This document shows, one piece after another, positions 1 through 6,054 of a stretch of 7,244 nucleotides of DNA. The position numbers and the translations under genes are program-made. The DNA comes from an uncultured Pirellulaceae bacterium (GTDB lineage: Bacteria > Planctomycetota > Planctomycetia > Pirellulales > Pirellulaceae): the NCBI GenBank assembly GCA_934278005.1, contig CAKQWG010000157.1:1-7244 (forward strand). The letters run 5' to 3'. Position 1 is the stretch's first letter, and each line of letters opens with the position of its first letter. The notes under the pieces are model-generated. The model did not search any database and was not told the origin of the DNA. It saw only the letters and a program-made list of their open reading frames with translations.

Positions 1-162
1 CGCTTGACCGCTACTGGTAAAGCCATGCACCGCGGTGCGGGCACAAGTCACTTGGCGGTTCGCTTGAGCCCCAAGCGGCGTCGCAACCTGCGCGGCACTC
101 GCGTACTGGCCAAGCCGCAAACGCGTCAGATTCATGATTGCCTGCGGCACAATAGCTACTAA
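1..162 (+). CDS. rpmI: Large ribosomal subunit protein bL35, C-terminal part (5' end outside window)
   Basis: The frame is open from base 1 to a TAA at 160-162 and gives 53 residues. It reads RLTATGKAMHRGAGTSHLAV, then a SPKRRRNL basic block, and ends in HNSY. This matches the L35 pattern of a TGxGK motif, a His-containing basic middle (SH), and an S-P-K-R-R-R cluster. L35 is usually about 65 residues, so roughly the first 12 lie outside the window. The protein is a small basic component of the 50S subunit that binds 23S rRNA. Its place upstream of rplT fits the conserved infC-rpmI-rplT order; infC would be expected just off the left edge. The gap to rplT is unusually long for this operon (330 bp). 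The identification is firm although the gene is partial. Confidence 0.9.
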   Translation, partial: RLTATGKAMHRGAGTSHLAVRLSPKRRRNLRGTRVLAKPQTRQIHDCLRHNSY

Positions 163-220
163 GCTGACCGTGTAGCTTTAAACTGTGCTGGGCCAGCTAG
201 CGTGCACTAGTTAGTTGTTG

Positions 221-322
221 GTTTTGCACGGATCGATGTTTTGCACGGATCGATGTTTTGCACGGATCGATGTTTTGCACGGATCGATGTTTTGCACGGA
301 TCGATGTTTTGCACGGATCGAT
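221..322 (+). repeat. Tandem direct repeat, six perfect copies of a 17-bp unit
   Basis: The unit GTTTTGCACGGATCGAT occurs at 221-237, 238-254, 255-271, 272-288, 289-305 and 306-322 with no mismatch, and base 323 starts a seventh copy that stops after one G. Each unit contains one GATC and the palindrome ATCGAT. Because 17 is not a multiple of 3, an open frame across the array cycles through three translations and is not evidence of coding. Perfect identity between copies suggests recent expansion or active homogenisation, as in variable-number tandem repeats. The array could also be a set of protein-binding sites. Its function is unknown. Confidence 0.97.
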
Positions 323-375
323 GCAGCAGCTGATCACAAATGCGGGGATTTTGTTCCAAGCATCTGGGTACAACG

Positions 376-449
376 TTTGACTCTGTGCCGCCTCCCCGTT
401 CGGCCCCGGTTGCTAGCCACCTAGGTAGCTAGATCAATCGACAGTCAAA
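376..449 (+). promoter_or_regulatory. Candidate structured leader RNA upstream of rplT
   Basis: TTTGACT (376-382) is complementary to AGTCAAA (443-449), enclosing a second pair CTAGC (413-417) / GCTAG (428-432). Together they could form a branched or elongated hairpin ending about 43 bases before the L20 start. L20 represses its own operon in E. coli and Bacillus by binding leader RNA that mimics its 23S rRNA site; whether this element does so is inference. I could not match it to a known L20 leader consensus, and the stems are short enough to arise by chance. Confidence 0.3.
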
Positions 450-477
450 GACCTGAGATTGCCAACGTTTGATAATG

Positions 478-484
478 TAGAAGG
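478..484 (+). promoter_or_regulatory. Ribosome binding site of rplT
   Basis: The purine-rich TAGAAGG ends 8 bases before the ATG at 493. Its AAGG core can pair with the 3' end of 16S rRNA and supports that start codon. Confidence 0.55.
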
Positions 485-492
485 CTGTTCTG

Positions 493-867
493 ATGAGAAC
501 ACTTAAGGGTGCGGCACGTAAAAAGGCCAACAAGCGTCTGCTGAAGCGGGCATCAGGCTACGTCGGCGGTCGCCGCAAATTGCTGCGGACTGCTAAAGAG
601 ACATTGGTCCGAGCAGGCGTGTTTGCCTACCGCGACCGCCGCGTGAAGCGGCGCGAATTTCGTCGCCTATGGATTGTGCGGATCAGCGCCGCCTGTGCCC
701 AGCAGGGCTTGCGCTACAGCCAATTTATTCATGGCTTAACTCTGGCCAACATCGAACTGGACCGCAAGCAGCTGTCTGAAATGGCTATCAACGATCCGGC
801 CGGCTTCCAAGTCGTCGTCGATCAAGTCAAAGCAGCTCTGGCCGAAAAATATCCAGTCGCTGCCTAG
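493..867 (+). CDS. rplT: Large ribosomal subunit protein bL20
   Basis: This 124-residue basic protein has the full L20 pattern: a lysine/arginine-rich N-terminal arm (residues 1-30), the GYVGGRRKL segment corresponding to GYYGARSR in E. coli, the hallmark [20 protein letters not shown] block around residues 45-65, [10 protein letters not shown], and a C-terminal [16 protein letters not shown] region. The usual length is about 115-120 residues, so it is intact. L20 binds 23S rRNA early in 50S assembly and is also the usual translational repressor of its own operon. The ATG at 493 has a suitable AAGG 8 bases upstream, and the protein aligns from its first residues. It lies 330 bp after rpmI, with a strong terminator about 200 bp downstream that probably closes the transcript. 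Nothing in the protein looks abnormal. Confidence 0.97.
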   Translation: MRTLKGAARKKANKRLLKRASGYVGGRRKLLRTAKETLVRAGVFAYRDRRVKRREFRRLWIVRISAACAQQGLRYSQFIHGLTLANIELDRKQLSEMAINDPAGFQVVVDQVKAALAEKYPVAA

Positions 868-921
868 GCTTTAGTGATGGCTCGATGTGGATCGGAGCGG
901 AAAGTAGCTGAGCTCGCGGTA

Positions 922-943
922 TCCATCCGCGCATGCGGATGGA
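922..943 (+). repeat. Inverted repeat (9-bp perfect hairpin, 3' of rplT)
   Basis: TCCATCCGC (922-930) is exactly complementary to GCGGATGGA (935-943) across a GCAT loop. It is stable but lacks a T-tract, so it is not an intrinsic terminator alone. It starts about 55 bases after the rplT stop and could stabilise the 3' end of the ribosomal protein mRNA or be part of a larger untranslated structure. Confidence 0.6.
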
Positions 944-1064
944 GAGGTCTATAGGGTTCGCCCAGCAGACGTTCGTCGTGGGAGCGGATGCTCAAAAATG
1001 GACTGGCTAGCTGCACTGGCTCTAGGCTGGATCCACTTGACACGCGCTGTTTATCAATCGATAC

Positions 1065-1099
1065 AAGCGGCGGCGGTGATCACCGCCGCCGCTTTTTTT
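1065..1099 (+). terminator. Strong rho-independent terminator after rplT
   Basis: Bases 1065-1094 form a perfect 30-bp palindrome (AAGCGGCGGCGGTGA followed by its exact complement), made almost wholly of G-C pairs up to a TGATCA centre. A run of seven T (1093-1099) follows. This is the textbook plus-strand intrinsic terminator and probably ends the infC-rpmI-rplT transcript, separating it from pheST. It could instead be a conditional attenuator for read-through into pheS, but I found no clear antiterminator strand upstream. Confidence 0.88.
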
Positions 1100-1200
1100 G
1101 TGTCACTCGGAGGCGTTCTGCTTCCAGTGCCTTTTTGGGGTTCCGTTGGCAGCCCGACGCTCGCCAGGATTTTTGCAAATACATATTCAAAGAGCCAGCG

Positions 1201-2238
1201 ATGGATCTGGAAACCTTCCAAACTAGCCTCGAGGACTTGGCCGCGGCCGCCGAGCAGTCTTTCGCGGCGGCCAGCGACGAGGCGACCTTCGAAGCGGCCC
1301 GCGTCAAATTTCTGGGGGCTCGCAGCGGTGAGATGAAGAGCCTGCAAAAACAGCTCGGCGCACTCTCCAAAGACGCCAAGCCCGCGGCCGGCAAGAAGCT
1401 CAACGAAGCCAAAATGCGGATCGAAGCAGCCCTGGCTTCGGCCGCTCAGCGATTAGCCTCCGGCGCGACTAGCGCATCGCCTAGCGGACCTCTGCTCGAC
1501 CCCACCTTGCCAGGCACACGACAGCACCTCGGACGCATCCACCCGATCACCCAGACGATTGAGCATCTCAAAGAGATCATGGGCCGGCTCGGGTTTGCCG
1601 TAGTAGAAGGCCCCGAGGTGGAGGACACATGGCATAACTTCGTAGCCTTGAACATCCCCGAAGATCACCCCGCCCGCGATCCGCTGGATAATTTCTATCT
1701 CCGCGTGGCTGGCAAGACGGCCCTCGATACGTCGGCCCACGAAGCCCGCCTACTGCGCAGCCAGACCAGCACGGTGCAGATCCGCGTTATGGAGCAGACT
1801 CCTCCACCGGTGCGCATTATTTCGCTCGGGCGGGTTTATCGGCCAGACGAGGCAGACGCTACCCACTTCCCAATGTTCCATCAGATGGAGGGCCTGTGGA
1901 TCGACCAGCATGTCACCATGGCGCAGCTCAAGAGCGTGCTGCGCATGTTTGCCACCGCCTATTTGGGCGCCGACGTGCGCATTCGCTTCCGGCCCAGCTT
2001 CTTCCCCTTTACCGAACCGAGCGTCGAGGCCGATTTCCATTGGAACGATAACTGGGTCGAGTTCGGTGGGGCGGGTATGGTCGATCCTAACGTGCTGCGG
2101 GCCGTCGGCTACGATCCCGAGCAAGTCAGCGGATTTGCGTTTGGCTTGGGGGTTGAACGATTGTGCATGCGCCGCCACGGCGTGACCGACATCCGCGATC
2201 TGTATCGCAATGACTTGCGTTTCCTGCATCAGTTTTAA
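1201..2238 (+). CDS. pheS: Phenylalanine--tRNA ligase alpha subunit
   Basis: This is the catalytic subunit of the alpha2-beta2 enzyme that charges tRNA-Phe in the cytoplasm. At 345 residues it is normal length. Residues 1-90 are the alanine-rich helical coiled-coil arm with the [13 protein letters not shown] motif. The class II core follows: [12 protein letters not shown] (156-167), motif 2 [20 protein letters not shown] (211-230), FFPFTEP (267-273) forming the phenylalanine pocket, FGGAGMV (288-294), and motif 3 [11 protein letters not shown] (311-321), with pocket Ala313 in the usual form. At residue 188 the family's usual His in LRTHTS is Gln (LRSQTS). The frame is open upstream to 988, but homology begins at this ATG, which has an AAAGAG purine stretch 6 bases before it; the longer start would run through the terminator. 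pheT follows after 12 bp, so the two are surely co-transcribed. Confidence 0.97.
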   Translation: MDLETFQTSLEDLAAAAEQSFAAASDEATFEAARVKFLGARSGEMKSLQKQLGALSKDAKPAAGKKLNEAKMRIEAALASAAQRLASGATSASPSGPLLDPTLPGTRQHLGRIHPITQTIEHLKEIMGRLGFAVVEGPEVEDTWHNFVALNIPEDHPARDPLDNFYLRVAGKTALDTSAHEARLLRSQTSTVQIRVMEQTPPPVRIISLGRVYRPDEADATHFPMFHQMEGLWIDQHVTMAQLKSVLRMFATAYLGADVRIRFRPSFFPFTEPSVEADFHWNDNWVEFGGAGMVDPNVLRAVGYDPEQVSGFAFGLGVERLCMRRHGVTDIRDLYRNDLRFLHQF

Positions 2239-2250
2239 GCGTGGACCACT

Positions 2251-4320
2251 ATGTTAGTTTGCTGGGAATGGTTGGCTGAGTACGTCGACCTGAACGTGAC
2301 CGCCGAAGCCTTGGCCGATCGCTTCGCGATGACCGGGTTGAATCACGAATCGACCACTCACGTCGGTAGCGACGTCGTTCTAGATCTAGAGGTCACCAGC
2401 AATCGTGGCGATTGCCTAGGCCATATCGGCGTCGCCCGCGAAGCGGCCGTGATCCTGGACAGCGACCTGCAGGTCCCACATCCACAACCCAGCTTCGGCC
2501 AGTCCCCGGCGACGGAGCACATACAAGTGCTCAACCAGTCTCCTACGCTCTGCTCGCGTTACACGGCGCGAGTGCTGCGCGGCGTCAAGGTTGGCCCCAG
2601 TCCGGAGTGGTTGGTGCGCCGTTTGGCTGCCGTGGGCGTTGCTTCGGTTAACAATGTGGTCGATGTGACCAATTACGTGATGCTCGAATGTGGCCAACCG
2701 CTGCACGCCTTCGACCTACAGCAATTGCACGGCGGACAAGTCATCGTCCGCGCGGCCAAGGAGCGTGAGCAGCTGACCGCCCTGGATGGCCGCGTTTACG
2801 AGCTGGACTCCCAGATGTTGGTCGTCGCGGACAGCGATAGAGCAGTTGCCATCGCTGGCGTAATGGGAGGTGTTGACACCAAGGTCTCAGAGCAGACCAG
2901 CGACGTACTGATCGAAGTTGCTACCTTTGAGCCGCTGACCGTGCGCCGCACAGCGCGACTGCTTAAACTGCACAGTCCCTCCTCCTTTCGCTTTGAACGC
3001 CGTCCTGATCCGGCCGGTATCGACTGGGCTAGTCGCCGCTGCTGCGAACTGATTCTGCAGGTCGCCGGTGGCGAGTTGTGCCGCGGAGTCGTCGACGTCG
3101 GCTCCGTCCCCGCGCAGCCGCCGCTGATCGAACTGCGAATCGCTCAGATCAGGCGCGTGTTGGGAATTGATATTCCGTTGACAGAGGTTGAGCGGATCTT
3201 GGTCAAGCTGGGTTGCCAGGTCGACCGGGCGGCAACCAGCCAGGCGCAGGCTAGCCACCCGGAGCAGGCCCGCCAGTGGGTCGTGCTGCGCGTCTCACCG
3301 CCCACCTGGCGCGGCGACCTGACGCGCGAAGTCGATTTGATCGAAGAGGTGGCCCGCATCTACGGCTATGAAAAGATTCCAGAGGATGTTTCAGTGCCCC
3401 TGCAAGTGGCCGACATCCGCCCTAAGGACATCTCCATGGCTCGCGTCAGGCACACGTTAAGCGCCTATGGTATCGATGAAGCCATGACGACCAGCGTCGT
3501 CCCCGAGGCCTTTGAAAGATTCGGTAGCCCGTGGACCGAGCAGCCGCCACTGCAGACCGAGACTCCATTGCTGGTGGGCTCGCGCACACTGCGTCGTTCG
3601 TTGATCCCCAGCCTCCTGGCCGCGAGACACAACAACCAAGTGCAGTCGATTCGCAATGCACAGTTGTATGAGTCGGCCAGCCTGTATCTGAGCGGCACTG
3701 CGACCGACGCTCTGCCGCAACAAGTGGCTGCACTGGCACTGGTTACCCAAGGCGATTTGCAAATTGCCACAGGCATCGTCGAAGAGCTGATTGCGCAAGT
3801 TGCCGACCGCAGTGCGCGACCTCAGTGGCAAGCCTGCCAACATCCTTTGTTTGCAGACGGCAGTCTACAGCGTGTCATGCTCGATGAGCGATTGCTGGGC
3901 TACGTGGGCTTGATCAGTCGCCAGGCGCAACAGGCAATGTCACTTGAGCACTCCGTAGCTGCCGCTGAACTTAACGTAGATGAGCTGACCGCTGTCCTTG
4001 AACCAGTTCGCCAAGCCAGACGCGTCAGCTTGTTTCCAGCCGTCACTCGCGACCTGAACTTCGTAGTCGACGAAGCGATGCAGTGGAGAGAGTTTAAAGC
4101 GGTCTGCCAAGCTGCCGTAGACGACAGCTTGCTGCAGGAGGTCAGCTATCGAGAGACCTACCGCGACACCAAGAAGGATGGGAGCGGTAGAAAGCGTTTG
4201 CTGCTGAGCCTACATTTCCAAAGCCTCGATCGAACTCTCACTGGGGATGAAGTCGACGCGCAAGTGGCTCGCATCATCGCCGCCTGCGAAACGCAATGTG
4301 CGGCTAAACTGCTGTCGTAG
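2251..4320 (+). CDS. pheT: Phenylalanine--tRNA ligase beta subunit, compact form without EMAP/OB domain
   Basis: This is the tRNA-recognising and editing subunit of the enzyme. It has 689 residues, about 100 fewer than the E. coli type. The N-terminal B1 segment (CWEWLAEYVDL) leads directly into VLDLEVTSNRGDCLGHIGVA (43-62), so the roughly 110-residue EMAP-like tRNA-binding domain normally placed between them is missing. The B3/B4 editing region is present (about 100-275, with VVDVTNYVMLECGQPLHAFD at 136-155 and the HSPSSFRFER loop at 241-250). So are B5 (290-375, PTWRGDLTREVDLIEEVARI), the core-like B6/B7 region (380-580), and a C-terminal FDX-ACB anticodon-binding domain (about 593-688: FPAVTRDLNFVVDE, FQSLDRTLTGDEV). 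The ATG at 2251 fits the family N-terminus; no clear Shine-Dalgarno precedes it, consistent with coupling to pheS. No frameshift is visible. Confidence 0.96.
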   Translation: MLVCWEWLAEYVDLNVTAEALADRFAMTGLNHESTTHVGSDVVLDLEVTSNRGDCLGHIGVAREAAVILDSDLQVPHPQPSFGQSPATEHIQVLNQSPTLCSRYTARVLRGVKVGPSPEWLVRRLAAVGVASVNNVVDVTNYVMLECGQPLHAFDLQQLHGGQVIVRAAKEREQLTALDGRVYELDSQMLVVADSDRAVAIAGVMGGVDTKVSEQTSDVLIEVATFEPLTVRRTARLLKLHSPSSFRFERRPDPAGIDWASRRCCELILQVAGGELCRGVVDVGSVPAQPPLIELRIAQIRRVLGIDIPLTEVERILVKLGCQVDRAATSQAQASHPEQARQWVVLRVSPPTWRGDLTREVDLIEEVARIYGYEKIPEDVSVPLQVADIRPKDISMARVRHTLSAYGIDEAMTTSVVPEAFERFGSPWTEQPPLQTETPLLVGSRTLRRSLIPSLLAARHNNQVQSIRNAQLYESASLYLSGTATDALPQQVAALALVTQGDLQIATGIVEELIAQVADRSARPQWQACQHPLFADGSLQRVMLDERLLGYVGLISRQAQQAMSLEHSVAAAELNVDELTAVLEPVRQARRVSLFPAVTRDLNFVVDEAMQWREFKAVCQAAVDDSLLQEVSYRETYRDTKKDGSGRKRLLLSLHFQSLDRTLTGDEVDAQVARIIAACETQCAAKLLS

Positions 4321-4357
4321 CCAACACCGCAACAGTTATTTCTGGCCTGTCGCTTAG

Positions 4358-4387
4358 GTGACAAGGGGGGCTGCCATCTGGTAAACT
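4358..4387 (+). promoter_or_regulatory. Candidate sigma70-type promoter of the STAS operon
   Basis: GTGACA (4358-4363, 5 of 6 to TTGACA) and TAAACT (4382-4387, 4 of 6 to TATAAT) are separated by 18 bp. Transcription would start near 4394, leaving a leader of about 58 bases before the STAS start. The location is right for a promoter separating this unit from pheT. The match is moderate and planctomycete promoters are poorly defined, so this is a tentative call. Confidence 0.35.
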
Positions 4388-4439
4388 GCTGCCTCTCAAG
4401 CTACGATCGAACGCTCACTAGGGCGTCGCTCAACTAGGT

Positions 4440-4445
4440 AAGGTG
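4440..4445 (+). promoter_or_regulatory. Ribosome binding site deciding the STAS gene start
   Basis: AAGGTG lies 6 bases before the ATG at 4452. The alternative in-frame GTG at 4443 falls inside this element and has only an AGGTA two bases ahead of it, so the ATG is preferred. Confidence 0.65.
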
Positions 4446-4451
4446 ACCACG

Positions 4452-4814
4452 ATGATATTAACGCTGGAAAACCAAGCGGACGGCAATTGCTACTTATCTC
4501 TAGCGGGCCGCATCAGCCAAACCGCCGTCAATGTTCCACAAGCTCAGCTGAGTGAACAGCTCGGCGTGGACAGCTTAAACCAGAAGATCCTGGTGTCGCT
4601 ACAGCAGACCGACTATATCGACTCCAGTGGTATTGGTTGGCTGTTGGCCACCGACAAGCAGATTCGAGATAGCGGCGGGCAGCTCATCTTGTACTCTCTG
4701 CCGCTGGACATTCAACACGTGTTCGGTTTGATGAAGCTCAACACCGTGCTTAAGATCGCCAAAGACAAAGCACATGCCACCGCGATTGCACGAGGGGATA
4801 ACCATGCCAGCTGA
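4452..4814 (+). CDS. STAS-domain protein, anti-sigma factor antagonist-like (SpoIIAA/RsbV type)
   Basis: The 120-residue protein is a single STAS domain. It has an N-terminal strand LTLENQADGNCYLSLAGRI, then ILVSLQQTDYIDSSGIGWLL (46-65) with the hallmark D57-S58-S59-G60, followed by GGQLILYSLPLDIQHVFGLMKL (75-96). In SpoIIAA and RsbV the serine of this motif is phosphorylated by a partner kinase/anti-sigma factor, and dephosphorylation lets the protein bind its target; the intact DSSG suggests a working switch. No kinase or phosphatase gene is next to it here. Its last 11 bases overlap the start of the ATPase gene, so the two are probably translationally coupled, which hints that it controls or scaffolds that ATPase rather than a sigma factor. 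A start at GTG 4443 would add three residues (MTT). Confidence 0.88.
   Translation: MILTLENQADGNCYLSLAGRISQTAVNVPQAQLSEQLGVDSLNQKILVSLQQTDYIDSSGIGWLLATDKQIRDSGGQLILYSLPLDIQHVFGLMKLNTVLKIAKDKAHATAIARGDNHAS
4792..4797 (+). promoter_or_regulatory. Ribosome binding site deciding the ATPase start
   Basis: GAGGGG sits 6 bases before the ATG at 4804, inside the end of the STAS gene. An earlier in-frame ATG at 4774 would add ten unremarkable residues and has no comparable site, so 4804 is chosen. Confidence 0.65.
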
Positions 4815-6054
4815 ATCGCCACATCCACTGCCCCCAGAATTGGCATCGATCCAGTCGCGGGAACCACGCGAAGCTCTGGATGTGATCCTAGAACATGCAG
4901 CTCGAGCCGAAGCCAGCGATCTGTTCATCCAGCCCAATGGAAATCACTACTCGATATCCTATCGCCAAATGGGCATGGTCTGCCCCATGGTGATCGTCTC
5001 CAACGAGCAAGGCATGTCGCTGGTCAACTTGATCAAATCAGCCGCTGGAATGGACTTGGCTGAACGTCGCCATCCGCTCGATGGCCGCTGGCGACATCCC
5101 ATCGGTGACACGAGCTTTGACTTCCGCATCAATACGATCGGCACGCACTACGGCGAAGACTTGGTCATGCGCCTGCTGGCCACCGGCGGCGATTCACTTC
5201 GCTTGGATAGCCTCGGTCTGATCGGCAACCAAGCCTCGGACCTGCGCGCAATCCTCAAAAGCGGCAGCGGTTTAGTGCTCGTCACCGGGCCGGTAGGGGC
5301 TGGCAAGTCGACCACGCTCTATGCCTGTCTCAATACGCTCAATACTGGCTCGCGGATTATTATCACTCTAGAAGACCCCATTGAGAAGTTGATCAAAGGC
5401 ATCCGCCAGTGCCAAGTCACGCCCAAAATCGGTATAGGGTTTTCTGAATTGTTGCGCGGTGTGCTCAGGCAGAGTCCCGACGTAATTATGATCGGAGAGA
5501 TTCGCGACGAAGAGACGGCCGACACCGCCGTGCGGGCCGCCAGCAGCGGGCATCTGGTTATGGCTACGCTCCATTCGCCGATGGCCGCAGGTGCCGTGCA
5601 AAGCATGCTGGCCTTCGGCGTCAATCCATTCTTTCTTGCCAACTCGTTGGTAGGTGTGGTAGCCCAGCAGTTGGTGCGACGACTCTCGCCCACCTCGCGC
5701 AAGGCGTATGACGTCAGCCACTCTCCCGAAACTTTCTCCGAAGTCCAGCAATACCTACAGCCCGGCGAAGGCTCTGTGATTTACGGTCCCGATGAAAACG
5801 ATCCCAACTCGCGGGGCGGATATATCGGACAGACCGGACTGTTTGAGGTTCTGCCTATCAATCGCAAACTTAAGAATTTAATTGCCCAACGCGCCGCCTC
5901 GACTGAGATTCAAGCTGCCGCTCTAGAGCGTGGCATGCTCGACTTCAGCCGCGCTGCGCTCCTCAAAACGGCCCAAGGTGTTACCGGCATCGAGGACATT
6001 GGACGCCTGATCCCCGCTATTGAATTGGACGATTATGGACACGCCTCAATCTGA
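4804..6054 (+). CDS. GspE/PilB/PilT-family type II secretion / type IV pilus-like ATPase, short form
   Basis: The 416-residue protein belongs to the hexameric secretion ATPases that power pilus and type II secretion assembly at the inner face of the cytoplasmic membrane. An N2-like domain (about 21-125, with [20 protein letters not shown]) precedes the RecA-like core: Walker [10 protein letters not shown] (162-170), Asp box [18 protein letters not shown] (185-202), Walker [17 protein letters not shown] (224-239, Glu232), and His box [10 protein letters not shown] (249-258). The MshEN/N1 domain found in PilB and GspE is absent, so its length is nearer PilT, though the sequence is GspE-like. 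The zinc tetracysteine is lost: the usual LCPxC reads LSPTS (294-298), and the second CxxC before GYxGxTG reads N332-D-P-N335. The nucleotide-binding motifs look intact. It overlaps the STAS gene by 11 bp and the next gene by 20 bp. No pilin or platform protein gene lies in the window, so the machine it serves is unknown. Confidence 0.93.
   Translation: MPAESPHPLPPELASIQSREPREALDVILEHAARAEASDLFIQPNGNHYSISYRQMGMVCPMVIVSNEQGMSLVNLIKSAAGMDLAERRHPLDGRWRHPIGDTSFDFRINTIGTHYGEDLVMRLLATGGDSLRLDSLGLIGNQASDLRAILKSGSGLVLVTGPVGAGKSTTLYACLNTLNTGSRIIITLEDPIEKLIKGIRQCQVTPKIGIGFSELLRGVLRQSPDVIMIGEIRDEETADTAVRAASSGHLVMATLHSPMAAGAVQSMLAFGVNPFFLANSLVGVVAQQLVRRLSPTSRKAYDVSHSPETFSEVQQYLQPGEGSVIYGPDENDPNSRGGYIGQTGLFEVLPINRKLKNLIAQRAASTEIQAAALERGMLDFSRAALLKTAQGVTGIEDIGRLIPAIELDDYGHASI

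Larger units (their letters stand above)
163..492 (+). other. Long rpmI-rplT intergenic/leader region
   Basis: No gene is supported in these 330 bp. In most bacteria rpmI and rplT lie within tens of bases of each other, so the gap is large. It holds a tandem array of a 17-bp unit (221-322) and then about 170 bp with an outer 7-bp inverted repeat (376-382 / 443-449), an inner 5-bp one (413-417 / 428-432) and a 10-mer direct repeat (371-380 and 463-472). I found no convincing promoter with paired -35 and -10 elements, and no U-tailed terminator hairpin. The likeliest reading is an untranslated leader for rplT within the same transcript, possibly involved in L20 autoregulation, but that is inference. 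Confidence 0.6.
868..1200 (+). other. rplT-pheS intergenic region
   Basis: These 333 bp contain no gene I can support. From left to right they hold a 9-bp perfect hairpin with a GCAT loop (922-943), a small GGG-TTCG-CCC hairpin (954-963), a TTGACA hexamer at 1037-1042, and a strong intrinsic terminator (1065-1099). About 100 bp then remain up to pheS. In that last stretch the best promoter-like pair is TTGGCA at 1146-1151 with a poor AT-rich -10, so the pheS promoter is not settled. I see no phenylalanine-rich leader peptide like the one attenuating E. coli pheST, and no T-box motif. Confidence 0.6.
4321..4451 (+). other. Intergenic region between pheT and the STAS operon
   Basis: A 131-bp gap with a short imperfect hairpin (TGTCGC 4348-4353 / GTGACA 4358-4363, loop TTAG) without a T-tract, a run of six G (4365-4370), and a candidate sigma70-type promoter. 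No convincing terminator for pheST is visible, so read-through into the next genes is possible. Confidence 0.5.

Noticed and set aside
179..184. TAAACT as a -10 element just after rpmI
   Set aside because: No -35-like hexamer at the right distance upstream.
221..322. CRISPR array
   Set aside because: The repeats are directly abutting 17-bp units with no spacers.
215..424. Open frame of 69 codons across the 17-bp repeats (cycling peptide with LHGSMFCTDRCFARID)
   Set aside because: The repetitive peptide simply mirrors the perfect DNA repeat read in three phases; there is no ribosome binding site and no coding-like composition after the array.
448..476. Promoter for rplT with GATAAT at 471-476
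   Set aside because: No acceptable -35 lies 16-18 bp upstream, and the start near 483 would remove most of the Shine-Dalgarno.
988..1200. N-terminal extension of PheS by 71 residues
   Set aside because: The extension runs through the intrinsic terminator, has no family similarity, and PheS homology starts at the ATG at 1201.
868..1200. T-box riboswitch or classical Phe leader-peptide attenuator for pheST
   Set aside because: No T-box core motif and no Phe-rich leader were found, and no clear antiterminator strand complements the terminator arms.
998..1336. Possible leader peptide or small membrane protein starting [11 protein letters not shown]
   Set aside because: It reads through the terminator palindrome and far into pheS in another frame, lacks a well-placed Shine-Dalgarno, and has no run of Phe codons before the hairpin (FF appears only from the T-tract).
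1750..2229. Long minus-strand open frame opposite pheS
   Set aside because: It is a shadow of the well-conserved pheS coding strand with no recognisable protein features.
4348..4363. Terminator after pheT
   Set aside because: The stem is only six pairs including a wobble and is followed by purines and G residues, not a T-tract.
4774..4803. Earlier ATG for the secretion ATPase
   Set aside because: No ribosome binding site; the ATG at 4804 has GAGGGG at ideal spacing.
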